In this document: piece after piece, positions 37,212 through 46,389 of the stretch
Numbering within the stretch: the stretch's first letter is position 1
Layout: every line of letters starts with the position of its first letter
Assembly (NCBI GenBank): GCA_016720635.1
Contig: JADKKF010000013.1
Coordinates: forward strand, 86,984-150,983
Origin: Saprospiraceae bacterium
GTDB lineage: Bacteria; Bacteroidota; Bacteroidia; Chitinophagales; Saprospiraceae
Direction: 5' to 3'
DNA: 64,000 nt
Made by a program: the position numbers and the translations under genes
The notes under the pieces: model-generated
The model's input: only the letters and a program-made list of their open reading frames with translations
Told to the model about the DNA's origin: nothing
Databases searched by the model: none

Positions 37212-38600
37212 TTATTTTCCTAGGGCTTTATCCAAATCTACTTTGGCTGAAATCAATCCAAAAAGCGCATTTATTTCTCCAGATTGAGCCGAGTATAAGT
37301 CTCTTTCTGCTTGCACGATTTCTAAACTAGTACCCACACCTGCTTTATACTTCTTTTGTGTAATATCGTAAATTCTTTGTGCGAGGGTAAGGCTTCTTTC
37401 CGCATTCTCTAAGGATTTGAAGGCATTTTTCATTGCCGTTTTAGCATTCTGAGTTTCAAGTGTGATTCCTCTTTCAAAATCAGAAATATTTAATTTAGCT
37501 TTCGAAATCTCAAGTTTGGTCCTTTGCATTTTGGAAGACTTATCGAAGCCATCAAAAATTGGAACATTAACATTTAATCCTATCACCCCTGTTGGGAATG
37601 CTTTGTTATCATTTTTATCAAACAAATTGGTTCTTTGAAGGCTATAAGAGTAGGAACCAAATCCCACTACCGTCGGAAGATAACCTGCCTTAATCGCCTT
37701 TAATTTGACTTCCAGCAATTTCAACCCTGTTTGCATCACTGGATATTCTGGGCGATTTTGAATTGACAAATTTTGATCAAGTTCAGCCTTTTCCACTTTC
37801 ATTCGATTTATCACCATATCCAGATCTTCAGTCAATTGGATTGGATCCTCCTGTGGATACCCCATCTGAAATTTCAACAAATTTTTGGTCAGTTCAATGA
37901 GATTGTCCACCTTATCTGATTCGGTCTTTATATTCTGCAAAGTGAGTTCCAATCTATCCACATCCAATTGTTCTGCAAAACCAGCTTTATTAATGGCCTT
38001 AATTTCCTTAAGGGTAGTTTCAACATTGCCAATATTTTTCATTAACAGCAACTTATTTTTTTCAGCAATCAAAATGGATAAATACGCCTTTATTACGTTA
38101 TTTTTAACCTGATAATTGGTGATATTCTTTTGCTTTACGTATAGTTCTTTGAGCAATCTTTGGGCTTCTAATCCTACGAAAAATTGACCATCAAATAACA
38201 AGGCCCCTAATTCTATCCCTGCCGTCAGGTTGTTTTTGGTTCCAAACTGTGCGGGAAATCCTGCGTTGGTTGGTGGAGGCAATTGATTGGGTTGGATCAG
38301 ACCATAACCCAATAATTTTCCATCTACTACAGGACTTAAAAAATCAGGTAGAATTTGGGTTGGTATCTTGATAAAATAGTTATAGCCAACTTTACCATTC
38401 ACCTTGGGCATACCAATAGCTGTGTACTCTTTGGAGGTATAAACGGCGTCCTCCACTGCGATTTGTGATTTTTTTACCTCATTATGATTGTTCAGTGCAT
38501 ATTGTACTGCCTGGTCGAGGTTAAATGCCTCTTGACTGAATAAATTGAGACAGTTGCACAAAAAGACTAAAGACAAGCCAATTTTTTTCTGTATGGTCAT
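37212..38600 (-). CDS. TolC family outer-membrane efflux channel
   Basis: 462 residues with a signal peptide and the two repeated OEP regions. The first has NLDQAVQYALNNHNEVKKS and the second GLNVNVPIFDGFDKSSKMQRTKLEISKAKLN. It ends ...TSLEIVQAERDLYSAQSGEINAL, the usual final coil. It forms the trimeric outer-membrane exit duct for the pump. It lies 10 bp downstream of the TetR gene. Confidence 0.92.
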   Translation of the reverse strand: MTIQKKIGLSLVFLCNCLNLFSQEAFNLDQAVQYALNNHNEVKKSQIAVEDAVYTSKEYTAIGMPKVNGKVGYNYFIKIPTQILPDFLSPVVDGKLLGYGLIQPNQLPPPTNAGFPAQFGTKNNLTAGIELGALLFDGQFFVGLEAQRLLKELYVKQKNITNYQVKNNVIKAYLSILIAEKNKLLLMKNIGNVETTLKEIKAINKAGFAEQLDVDRLELTLQNIKTESDKVDNLIELTKNLLKFQMGYPQEDPIQLTEDLDMVINRMKVEKAELDQNLSIQNRPEYPVMQTGLKLLEVKLKAIKAGYLPTVVGFGSYSYSLQRTNLFDKNDNKAFPTGVIGLNVNVPIFDGFDKSSKMQRTKLEISKAKLNISDFERGITLETQNAKTAMKNAFKSLENAERSLTLAQRIYDITQKKYKAGVGTSLEIVQAERDLYSAQSGEINALFGLISAKVDLDKALGK

Positions 38601-38610
38601 TTTTATAATT

Positions 38611-39222
38611 TTATTTAAATGCTCTTGAATTCAAGCCTTTGGTTAATAGATAATGATTGCCTTTCTCCGAAGCAATGCCAAAAATATGATATTGAATGAT
38701 TTGTTTATAAATATCAGTAGTCGATAAGTCAAATTGAGATAAAAAGTTATGATCCGTTACGAACAACGCCAAATTGGAATATACTTTTGCAATGACATTA
38801 ACATCGATACTTTCTCGGTACAATCCTTGGATCTTACCAGTTTCAAGATTTTTTCTAATATTTTGTTCTATCACCTGCTTGTGATCTACTTCATAGTATT
38901 TCCACAAATCTTGGTGATATTTCTTAAGATCATGAATCGCTGAAGGAGATAAATCATCCAATAATGTCAAAATATGTTCGAAAATGAGAATCATCTCATC
39001 TATGGCATTGGTAGTTTCGAATTTTATGCTTGAGAATTTTTCATTTTCCTTATCAAAATGTGTAAGAACGACCTCTTTTATCAAATCATCCTTGGTCTCA
39101 AAACACTGATAAAGCGTCTTCTTTGATATACCCAGCCGATTTGAGATGTCTTCCATGGTAACTGATCTGATTCCAAACTTTAAAAATAATTTGGACGCCT
39201 GGCTTATAATTTGTGATTTCAA
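38611..39222 (-). CDS. TetR/AcrR family repressor of the efflux operon
   Basis: 203 residues. The N-terminal HTH is seen as ASKLFLKFGIRSVTMEDISNRLGISKKTLYQCFETKDDL, given here in pieces: ASKLFLKFG, MEDISNRLGISKKTLYQ, FETKDDL. The start is a TTG at 39222, because an in-frame stop lies two codons upstream. It is first in the operon and so controls its own and the pump genes' transcription, probably through the inverted repeat at 39259-39282. The ligand is unknown. Confidence 0.9.
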   Translation of the reverse strand: MKSQIISQASKLFLKFGIRSVTMEDISNRLGISKKTLYQCFETKDDLIKEVVLTHFDKENEKFSSIKFETTNAIDEMILIFEHILTLLDDLSPSAIHDLKKYHQDLWKYYEVDHKQVIEQNIRKNLETGKIQGLYRESIDVNVIAKVYSNLALFVTDHNFLSQFDLSTTDIYKQIIQYHIFGIASEKGNHYLLTKGLNSRAFK

Positions 39223-39258
39223 TCCTTCTCAAGTAATATAATCTTCTAAGAACACAGG

Positions 39259-39282
39259 AAACTTTCAAAGGTTTAAAAGTTT
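39259..39282. promoter_or_regulatory. Inverted repeat, candidate TetR operator
   Basis: AAACTTTCAAA (39259-39269), two bases, then TTTAAAAGTTT (39272-39282). The arms match at 10 of 11 positions. The site is 37 bp upstream of the TetR start and overlaps AACCTTTG, a near-match to a -7 box on the minus strand, so binding would block the operon promoter. It could also affect coaD, whose start is 78 bp away. Confidence 0.6.
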
Positions 39283-39360
39283 TTCGATAAATTTTAATAC
39301 CCGTCAATCTAAGTTCAAAAATTTTAAAAAAATTCCTACCTTCGTCATAAATTAGTTTTC

Positions 39361-39828
39361 ATGAAAATAGCTGTTTTTCCTGGTTCATTTGACCCAATAA
39401 CGAGTGGACACGAGGACATTTTAGTGAGGGCAAGTCATATCTTTGATAAAATAATTGTGGCTGTTGGGATAAACAATTCCAAGCAAAGTTTATTTAGTTT
39501 GGAAGACAGGCTCAAGTGGTTGGAAATGGTGAGCAGAGAAATTCCCAATGTAGAAGTTGACAGTTTTGAAGGGTTGACAGCTCATTATTGCATGAAAAAA
39601 AATGCAAAATTTTTAGTTCGAGGTCTTAGGAATGCCTCAGATTTTGATTATGAAAAAACGATCTCTCAATTGAATCAAATCGTGGGTAAAGACCTAGAAA
39701 CGATATTTTTTATCAGCCAGCCGAGTTTTTCACATATTTCATCTACGATCGTTAGGGAGATCATCAAAGGCAAAGGGAATGCTGCGCCTTTTCTACCGAA
39801 AGCTATCAAGAATTTAGTAACTTTATAA
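39361..39828 (+). CDS. coaD: Phosphopantetheine adenylyltransferase
   Basis: 155 residues, the normal size. The T/HxGH nucleotide site is PGSFDPITSGHEDIL. KNAKFLVRGLRNASDFDYE and FISSQ-like PSFSHISSTIVREI are the other conserved blocks. It adds AMP to 4'-phosphopantetheine in CoA synthesis. A TACCTTCG (-7-like) stands 17 bases before the ATG. Divergent from the tetR operon. Confidence 0.95.
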   Translation: MKIAVFPGSFDPITSGHEDILVRASHIFDKIIVAVGINNSKQSLFSLEDRLKWLEMVSREIPNVEVDSFEGLTAHYCMKKNAKFLVRGLRNASDFDYEKTISQLNQIVGKDLETIFFISQPSFSHISSTIVREIIKGKGNAAPFLPKAIKNLVTL

Positions 39829-39846
39829 AATAAAAACATACAAATT

Positions 39847-41478
39847 ATGCCAAATGGATTGTTCAAACTTCCTGAAGTAAAAAATGAACCAATATTGACC
39901 TATCTGCCAGGTAGCAAGGAAAAGCTAGCGCTCAAAGAGTCCATCAAATTTGCTAAAAGTCAAGAGCTTGAAATCTATAGCATAATCAATGGCAAAGAAG
40001 TCAAAACTGGGGATCGAAAGAGAATTCATCCTCCACATGAGATAAATCATACCTTGGGACATTATTATAAATCTGGGCCTAAAGAAGTAGAAATGGCCAT
40101 AGATGCTGCTTTGGCTGCTAAGGCTTCATGGGAATCCATGGATTGGCAAGATCGAGCTGCCATCTTCTTAAAAGCGGCAGATTTGATGGCTGGTCCCTAC
40201 AGATCACAAATGTCCACAGCAACGATGTTGGGTCAATCAAAAAATGTATATCAAGCTGAAATAGATTGCATTTGCGAATTGGTTGATTTCCTTAGGTTCA
40301 ATGTTCATTTCATGTCTGAAATTTATAAAAATCAGCCCTACAGCCCAGCTCAGACTTGGAATAAGGTGGAATATAGAGCGTTGGAAGGATTTGTCTTCGC
40401 GCTTACGCCATTCAACTTTACGGCGATAGCTGGCAATCTACCGACAGCTCCAGCAATGATGGGAAACACGGTTGTTTGGAAACCCAGTGAAACACAGATA
40501 TATTCAGCGCATTTGTTGATGAAAATTTTCCAAGAAGCAGGACTTCCAGACGGAGTAATAAATTTGGTATATGTAGGGGGTGCAGATGCTGGTAAAGTGA
40601 TTTTTTCTCATCCAGCTTTTGCAGGGATTCATTATACAGGAAGTACGGAAGTTTTTCAACAAATATGGAAAACCATCGGAGATCATATCCATACTTATCA
40701 TTCATATCCACGCATCGTAGGTGAGACTGGTGGCAAAGATTATGTCATAGCCCATCCTTCGGCCGACCCAAAAGCTGTCGCAGTTGGTCTAACAAGAGGT
40801 GCATTTGAATTTCAAGGTCAAAAATGCTCAGCCGCATCAAGGGCATATATCCCTCAATCGCTTTGGCCAGAAGTATTGAAATACATGAAGGAAGACTTGG
40901 CGAAATGCAAGATGGGAACTGTGGAGGATTTTACCAATTTCATAAATGCAGTCATAGATGAAAAATCTTTTGACAAAATAATGAATTATATCAGCAATGC
41001 AAAAAATGACCCAAGCGTAGAAATAGTAATTGGAGGCAAGGGAGATAAAACTCAAGGATATTTCATAGAGCCTACGGTCATTCTAACAAAAGATCCGTAT
41101 TACAAGACAATGTGTGAAGAAATTTTTGGTCCAGTCCTAACCATATTCGTCTATCAAGACCAAGATTTTTTTGACACTTTAGAAATTTTAAATAAAACAT
41201 CGCCTTATGCATTAACGGGTGCATTATTCGCTAAAGATCGAAATGTCATAGTAAAAGCATCTGAAATACTTCGCCATACTGCTGGCAATTTTTACATCAA
41301 TGACAAGCCAACAGGAGCCGTGGTACACCAGCAGCCTTTCGGAGGAGGAAGAGCATCTGGAACAAACGACAAAGCTGGATCATCATTGAATTTAATGCGT
41401 TGGGTATCAGCAAGGACCATGAAAGAAAATTTTGTTTCGCCTACCGATTTCAGTTATCCTTTCATGCTTGAATCATAG
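39847..41478 (+). CDS. pruA: L-glutamate gamma-semialdehyde dehydrogenase (delta-1-pyrroline-5-carboxylate dehydrogenase)
   Basis: 543 residues, the usual length of the stand-alone PruA. The aldehyde-dehydrogenase landmarks are FNFTAIAGNLPTAPAMMGN, the Rossmann turn HYTGSTEVF, the general base in GETGGKDY, and the catalytic cysteine in EFQGQKCSAASRAYIP. It oxidises glutamate semialdehyde to glutamate using NAD, the last step of proline and arginine/ornithine breakdown. It starts 18 bp after coaD and is followed 4 bp later by a citrulline/arginine-hydrolase-like gene, which fits a shared pathway. Confidence 0.92.
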   Translation: MPNGLFKLPEVKNEPILTYLPGSKEKLALKESIKFAKSQELEIYSIINGKEVKTGDRKRIHPPHEINHTLGHYYKSGPKEVEMAIDAALAAKASWESMDWQDRAAIFLKAADLMAGPYRSQMSTATMLGQSKNVYQAEIDCICELVDFLRFNVHFMSEIYKNQPYSPAQTWNKVEYRALEGFVFALTPFNFTAIAGNLPTAPAMMGNTVVWKPSETQIYSAHLLMKIFQEAGLPDGVINLVYVGGADAGKVIFSHPAFAGIHYTGSTEVFQQIWKTIGDHIHTYHSYPRIVGETGGKDYVIAHPSADPKAVAVGLTRGAFEFQGQKCSAASRAYIPQSLWPEVLKYMKEDLAKCKMGTVEDFTNFINAVIDEKSFDKIMNYISNAKNDPSVEIVIGGKGDKTQGYFIEPTVILTKDPYYKTMCEEIFGPVLTIFVYQDQDFFDTLEILNKTSPYALTGALFAKDRNVIVKASEILRHTAGNFYINDKPTGAVVHQQPFGGGRASGTNDKAGSSLNLMRWVSARTMKENFVSPTDFSYPFMLES

Positions 41479-41482
41479 TTAT

Positions 41483-42403
41483 ATGGAACAAATAACAAAT
41501 AAAATCATGATGGTAAGACCCGTCTCTTTTGGATACAATGAGGAGACGGCAAAAAACAATTCTTTTCAGACTCCACCTACTGCTTCAGAAGAATTAATCA
41601 AGCAACAAGCGATCATAGAATTCGATCAATTCGTCACTACACTTAAAGAAAGTGGTGTTGACGTCATGGTGATAGAAGATAGTCTGACCCACTTAAAGCC
41701 CGATGCTGTTTTTCCCAATAATTGGATTTCATTGCATGAAAATGGCCTGATTATTACTTATCCTATGTTTAGTCCTATTAGGAGGAAAGAGCGCAGAAAA
41801 GGGATTTTAGAAATTTTAAAAAATAAATTTCAACTTAAAGGAAGAATTCATCTAGAAGGGGGGGAAGTAAACAATTCATTTCTTGAAGGCACTGGATCCA
41901 TGATTTTGGATCGAAAAAACAAAATCGTATATGCCAATCGCAGCATCCGAACGAATGAAAAATTATTGAAAATATGGGCTAATATAATGGACTATAGGAT
42001 GGTTCTTTTTGATGCCTTTGACCAAAATGGAGACTCGATTTATCACACGAATGTATTGATGTCTCTTGGTACCGATTTTTGCGTAATTTGCCTCGATGCC
42101 ATTCCAGATTCCGAAGAAAAAAAGAGTTTGATCGATTCACTTCATCAGACAAAAAAAGAAATCATAGAAATTTCTCTTGACCAAATGAATAAATTTGCTG
42201 GGAATATGTTACAGGTAAAGGGCAAAGACAACAACACCTTTTTGGCAATGAGTTTACAGGCTTTTAACAGCTTAAATCCAAATCAATTGAGTCAAATCAC
42301 CAAACATACCACCCCGTTGTATGCAGATCTAAACACCATAGAAACCTATGGTGGAGGCAGTGCACGGTGTATGATGGCAGAAATTTTCTTAGAAAAAGTA
42401 TAG
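41483..42403 (+). CDS. Arginine-deiminase-superfamily hydrolase, CtlX-like (citrulline utilisation)
   Basis: 306 residues from the ATG at 41483, preferred over a start at 41432 inside pruA. The beta/alpha propeller motifs are visible: MVRPVSFGYN, PDAVFPNNWISLHENG, IHLEGGEVNNSFLEGTGSMIL, YHTNVLMSLG and the catalytic cysteine region YGGGSARCMMAEIFL. This is the CtlX/DDAH-like group proposed to hydrolyse citrulline or a guanidino substrate. Its coupling to pruA (4-bp gap) supports a role in arginine/citrulline to glutamate breakdown. The name is family-based only. Confidence 0.8.
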   Translation: MEQITNKIMMVRPVSFGYNEETAKNNSFQTPPTASEELIKQQAIIEFDQFVTTLKESGVDVMVIEDSLTHLKPDAVFPNNWISLHENGLIITYPMFSPIRRKERRKGILEILKNKFQLKGRIHLEGGEVNNSFLEGTGSMILDRKNKIVYANRSIRTNEKLLKIWANIMDYRMVLFDAFDQNGDSIYHTNVLMSLGTDFCVICLDAIPDSEEKKSLIDSLHQTKKEIIEISLDQMNKFAGNMLQVKGKDNNTFLAMSLQAFNSLNPNQLSQITKHTTPLYADLNTIETYGGGSARCMMAEIFLEKV

Positions 42404-42406
42404 GCT

Positions 42407-43147
42407 TTAAGCTCTACCCTGCCACTTCCTCAATTGATTGATTGCGGCATTAAAATCTTTGGGATAAGCAGCTTCCAATGTAATCTCTTCTTTGGTAATA
42501 GGGTGTATAAATCGTAAGCTCTGCGCATGGAGAGTTTGTCTATTAATCAATGGTCTTTCTTCCTCCCACAAGCTTCGATTCAGCTTTTTGCCATGCTTAA
42601 TATCAAGTATGGTTAGGCTTTCTTTTCCACCATAAACTTTATCAACTGCAAGAGCGTGATTTATGGCCTGGGAGTGCACTCTGATTTGATGTGTTCGACC
42701 CGTTTTTATTTGAAATTCTAATAAAGAAAATTCTTTATAGGCTTCCAAAACCTTGTAAAGACTCACGCTCTTCTTGCCCTTAGGATGAATTTTCATTTGA
42801 CCATCGTGACTGGGGTCTTTGGCTATGGGAAGGTCAATGGTACCTTCCAAATCAAGAGGAACGCCCTGCACGATAGCATGATAAACTTTTTGAACTTCGT
42901 GGTCTTCGAACATCTGGTTCAAGGCCCTATGTGTGTTTGGTTCTTTGGCAAAAATCAAAAGTCCACTCGTATATTTATCGATTCTGTGGACTACCAACAG
43001 GTTTGGATATTTTAGCTTTAATGTTCCGTAAACAGAAGGCTTTTGGCTATCGTATCTATCAGGAACGCTGAGCCATCCAGCTGGCTTATTGACGACGATG
43101 ATATAGTCGTCTTCGAAAATTGTATCAAATGTATTTTTCAAAGTCAA
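42407..43147 (-). CDS. RluA family RNA pseudouridine synthase
   Basis: 246 residues. The catalytic aspartate is D57 in VVHRIDKYTSGLLIFAK (standard HRLDxxTSG). NKPAGWLSVPD precedes it, and the later motif KTGRTHQIRVHSQ contacts the substrate uridine. There is no S4 domain. It isomerises uridine in tRNA or 23S rRNA; the target cannot be chosen. Three bases separate its stop from the CtlX-like stop on the other strand. Confidence 0.9.
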   Translation of the reverse strand: MTLKNTFDTIFEDDYIIVVNKPAGWLSVPDRYDSQKPSVYGTLKLKYPNLLVVHRIDKYTSGLLIFAKEPNTHRALNQMFEDHEVQKVYHAIVQGVPLDLEGTIDLPIAKDPSHDGQMKIHPKGKKSVSLYKVLEAYKEFSLLEFQIKTGRTHQIRVHSQAINHALAVDKVYGGKESLTILDIKHGKKLNRSLWEEERPLINRQTLHAQSLRFIHPITKEEITLEAAYPKDFNAAINQLRKWQGRA

Positions 43148-44170
43148 TTAAAAATCTAATTTTGAAAATGTATTTTTATTCTTAAAATAATAATCAATCA
43201 AAATACTTCGCGGAAAATGACCATGCAAAGACTTGGAATCAAGGAATTTTGCTTGATCAGATCGACGATATCGGATGATATAAGGCAAATGGTAATAAAA
43301 GGAAAAATGAGCCTTTACAATGGCCCAAATTTGTTGCGAATGGCCACCTGCCAAAAATTTCACTCCAGCCACCCCATCTAATATCAATCTAATGGGTATC
43401 AACCACCAAAGTCGTCCAATTGTTTCTTCTTTTCCTAACATCAAAAGGTTGTTTCTGAAATTTAAGAAAGTTTTTTTAGGGTTGTTGTAGGCTAAAGTAC
43501 CTCCTCCAAGATGAAAAACTTCCAGATCAGGAAATACCCAAACTTCATATCCAGCTTTTTGCAGCCGCCAACAAAGATCAATTTCTTCCATATGAGCAAA
43601 GAAAGTTGCGTCTAGGCCTCCCGCCTCAAAATAAGCTGATTTCCGCATAAAAAGGCATGCGCCAGATGCCCAAAAAATACGCTTAGCATCATTGTATTGA
43701 CCGTTATCCTCTTCTACCGTATCGAAAATTCTTCCACGGCTGAATGGATAACCAAGCGTGTCAAGATACCCTCCAGAGGCACCGGCATATTCAAATTTTT
43801 TTGGATGAGTTAGATCCAATATTTTGGGTTGAAATGCTGCGACCAAAGGATTTTTTTCAAAAATATCAATGGCTTCGGACCAGATATTTCTTGTGATTTT
43901 GACATCCGAATTCAACAATACCCAATAGGGCTCTTTTACCTGTTCCAATCCCAAGTGATAGCCTCCAGCATAACCATTATTTTTGCCAAGTTTTATAATG
44001 GGAATATCTTTCTTAAGGCTATTAATATATGCTAAACTGTCATCGGTGCTACCATTGTCTATGAGGTAAACCCGAACTTGGTCATCGATGGTGTCTAGGA
44101 TTTGGGGTAAAAACTGCCGTAGATGTCTTTCGCTATTGTAATTGAGCAGTACAATCGCCAATTTACGCAT
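43148..44170 (-). CDS. GT2 glycosyltransferase, rhamnosyltransferase-like
   Basis: 340 residues. AIVLLNYNSERHLRQF and DNGSTDDSL form the nucleotide site; LLNSDVKITR gives the DxD-type metal site, and EEIDLCWRLQKAGYEVW is the acceptor-side block of WcaE/RfbF-like enzymes. A C-terminal hydrophobic segment (LWWLIPIRLILDGVAG) suggests membrane association. It probably adds a sugar to a surface glycan. It overlaps the ribF start by 8 bp, an arrangement with no obvious functional reason. Confidence 0.88.
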   Translation of the reverse strand: MRKLAIVLLNYNSERHLRQFLPQILDTIDDQVRVYLIDNGSTDDSLAYINSLKKDIPIIKLGKNNGYAGGYHLGLEQVKEPYWVLLNSDVKITRNIWSEAIDIFEKNPLVAAFQPKILDLTHPKKFEYAGASGGYLDTLGYPFSRGRIFDTVEEDNGQYNDAKRIFWASGACLFMRKSAYFEAGGLDATFFAHMEEIDLCWRLQKAGYEVWVFPDLEVFHLGGGTLAYNNPKKTFLNFRNNLLMLGKEETIGRLWWLIPIRLILDGVAGVKFLAGGHSQQIWAIVKAHFSFYYHLPYIIRYRRSDQAKFLDSKSLHGHFPRSILIDYYFKNKNTFSKLDF

Positions 44171-45116
44171 TTATCCCTTGGTGTTTTGGCTGACCAATCA
44201 GTTCTCTTCCTTTTACTTCATCGGCTTGCATTTGAGTCACTAAGTCTTTAAGCGAATCAAATTGTTTATCGGGTCTAATAAAATTAATCAATTCAACTGT
44301 CAGATGTTCTCCATACAAATCGCCCGAATAGTCCATGATATACAGCTCAACCGAAACCGCATCAGAGGAACTCAAACTAGGTCTTTTTCCGATATATAAC
44401 AGCCCAAATTTTGGTTCATTTCTTACGATGGCTTTGGCCAAATAAATTCCAAATCCCGGCAAAAGCTTGTGTTTTGCAACCTTTAAATTAGCAGTTGGGA
44501 ATCCCAGATCCCTACCTTTCTGGAACCCTTTGATAACCTCTCCTTTGATGATAAATGGATGGCCCAATAGCAAATTGGCTTCCGTCAAATCTTGACCCAA
44601 AAGATGATTTCTTATTTTTGTAGAACTGATGGCTATATCGTCAATTTTCTTTGCAGAAATTTCGATCAATTCATAGTTTCCTTTTTCTTGAAAATACTTT
44701 AAAAAATTGATATCGCCCTGTCTATTCAAACCAAACCTATGGTCATAACCGATTATGATTGTGTGCGGTCTTATTCCTTTTAATATTACTTTTTCTATGT
44801 ATTCATCCGCGTTCAATTGGGCAAACTCAACTGTAAATGGCAGTATCAGAAGGTGTTCTATCCCTACCCTTGACATAAGTTCCATCTTTTCATCCAGACT
44901 GGTCAGTAACTGAACTGAATTATCCAAAGGGTAGATGACCAAACGTGGGTGTGGCTCAAATGTAACCACCAAAGGTGTACCCGAAACGGCGTGAGCCACA
45001 GTAGCCAATTCTCTAAATATTTCTTGATGACCCAAATGAACCCCATCAAAAGACCCAAATGTTATCACTAAGTTTGGAAGTGCTGGCAATTCATGTATGC
45101 CATGATAAACGCGCAT
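44163..45116 (-). CDS. ribF: Bifunctional riboflavin kinase / FAD synthetase
   Basis: 317 residues. The N-terminal FMN adenylyltransferase domain has TFGSFDGVHLGHQEIF (HxGH) and IIGYDHRFGLNRQG. The C-terminal riboflavin kinase domain has KGFQKGRDLGFPTANLKV and GIYLAKAIV. It makes FMN and then FAD from riboflavin. Housekeeping gene, with the GT2 gene overlapping its 3' end by 8 bp. Confidence 0.94.
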   Translation of the reverse strand: MRVYHGIHELPALPNLVITFGSFDGVHLGHQEIFRELATVAHAVSGTPLVVTFEPHPRLVIYPLDNSVQLLTSLDEKMELMSRVGIEHLLILPFTVEFAQLNADEYIEKVILKGIRPHTIIIGYDHRFGLNRQGDINFLKYFQEKGNYELIEISAKKIDDIAISSTKIRNHLLGQDLTEANLLLGHPFIIKGEVIKGFQKGRDLGFPTANLKVAKHKLLPGFGIYLAKAIVRNEPKFGLLYIGKRPSLSSSDAVSVELYIMDYSGDLYGEHLTVELINFIRPDKQFDSLKDLVTQMQADEVKGRELIGQPKHQGINA

Positions 45117-45338
45117 AAATTCTATTTGTATTTTATTCCATTTTCAAAAATGAGCATATTATTTGCTCAACTTCATATATTAAATATTAAAACCTTATAA
45201 AAAGTTTTTTTATGGGGTATTTTTAAAATAATATTAGTATTGGACATAAAATATCAGATCTGAGGTTTATAATTAAAAGAGCAACAGACCAGGAAGCCAA
45301 TGTAAGGGTTGCAAATGCGCATAAACACCGAATTAATC

Positions 45339-46310
45339 TCAATTACATCGCAATATTTCAACTTTTTTCGTAAGATTGTTGGTTATTTTAAATATTTTTT
45401 CCTGTTCATCATAATAGATCGTGCAATTGCACATAGGGTAAATTTCCTCAAATTTTGAATTAATTATTCCTTGGTACTCAAGATCATTGTCAAATTTACG
45501 GATTACCATACAGCCATTCAGTTCTGGTGCCATAATACTTGGGTATTTATCTACTTTTACTTTTTTGGTTTTTAGGTCAATTATTTGAGCATTTGAGTTG
45601 GACTTTTCGTACAAACAGACAAGCTCTTTATTTACCCAACCAATATATTCATATTTAGGCTTTAGTAAAATCTTTCCATTCCAATCGATCAATCCTTCCA
45701 AATCGTCAGCTTCCCTTTTGGGGTCATTCATTTTAACTTTTAGATAGTTACCCATGAATATGATATCATCATATGGATATGTTTTGTCCACCTCACCATT
45801 CTTAAATAATAGAGATACTTGATGTTTTCTGAAATTATTGGCTTTAAATACGATGTTTCTTTTGGCGAATTCAGCCTTCCATTCAAATGTACTCGAAACC
45901 GGTACGATCTTATTATAATTCTCCCTTTCGGATATTATCGTCACATAGCCAGTATCAATGACACTACATAAATTTAAACCATCGCCATTTTTACTTTTTC
46001 TTACTGTTACAAAGTATGGATGGTATTGATATAATTCATCGTAAATAATATCAACAAGAATCCGATTATTGCTATCAATAATACCAAATTTACCTTCCTT
46101 TTTGGCTTTAAATACCCCTGTAACCGCCATTGATAACAAATCATACTTAAATGGGACTATTGTATCTCCATTTTTATTTGTTATTCCATATTTTTTGCTG
46201 TCAAAATCCCTTTCGACGCCATAAAATTTACCTTCTACCACTTCTTCTTGAGAGAAAATTGGCTCTATCAGCAGTACCAATAAGCAAATATTCAGTAAAA
46301 TTTTAACCAT
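45339..46310 (-). CDS. Exported WG-repeat-like protein
   Basis: 323 residues with a signal peptide (MVKILLNICLLVLLIEPIFSQ). Three WG-type beta repeats are seen: KYGITNKNGDTIVPFKYD, KFGIIDSNNRILVDIIYDEL and LEGLIDWNGKILLKPKYEY. The function of WG proteins is unknown; they are common in Bacteroidota. Monocistronic, 80 bp downstream of NDH-2's stop on the same strand. Confidence 0.65.
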   Translation of the reverse strand: MVKILLNICLLVLLIEPIFSQEEVVEGKFYGVERDFDSKKYGITNKNGDTIVPFKYDLLSMAVTGVFKAKKEGKFGIIDSNNRILVDIIYDELYQYHPYFVTVRKSKNGDGLNLCSVIDTGYVTIISERENYNKIVPVSSTFEWKAEFAKRNIVFKANNFRKHQVSLLFKNGEVDKTYPYDDIIFMGNYLKVKMNDPKREADDLEGLIDWNGKILLKPKYEYIGWVNKELVCLYEKSNSNAQIIDLKTKKVKVDKYPSIMAPELNGCMVIRKFDNDLEYQGIINSKFEEIYPMCNCTIYYDEQEKIFKITNNLTKKVEILRCN

Positions 46311-46389
46311 AGTATTAAATGTGAAATATTTCTAGAATCTTAATCAAAAACTTGCCTTTTTCACTTATTTCAAGGATAGAATTTGGCGT

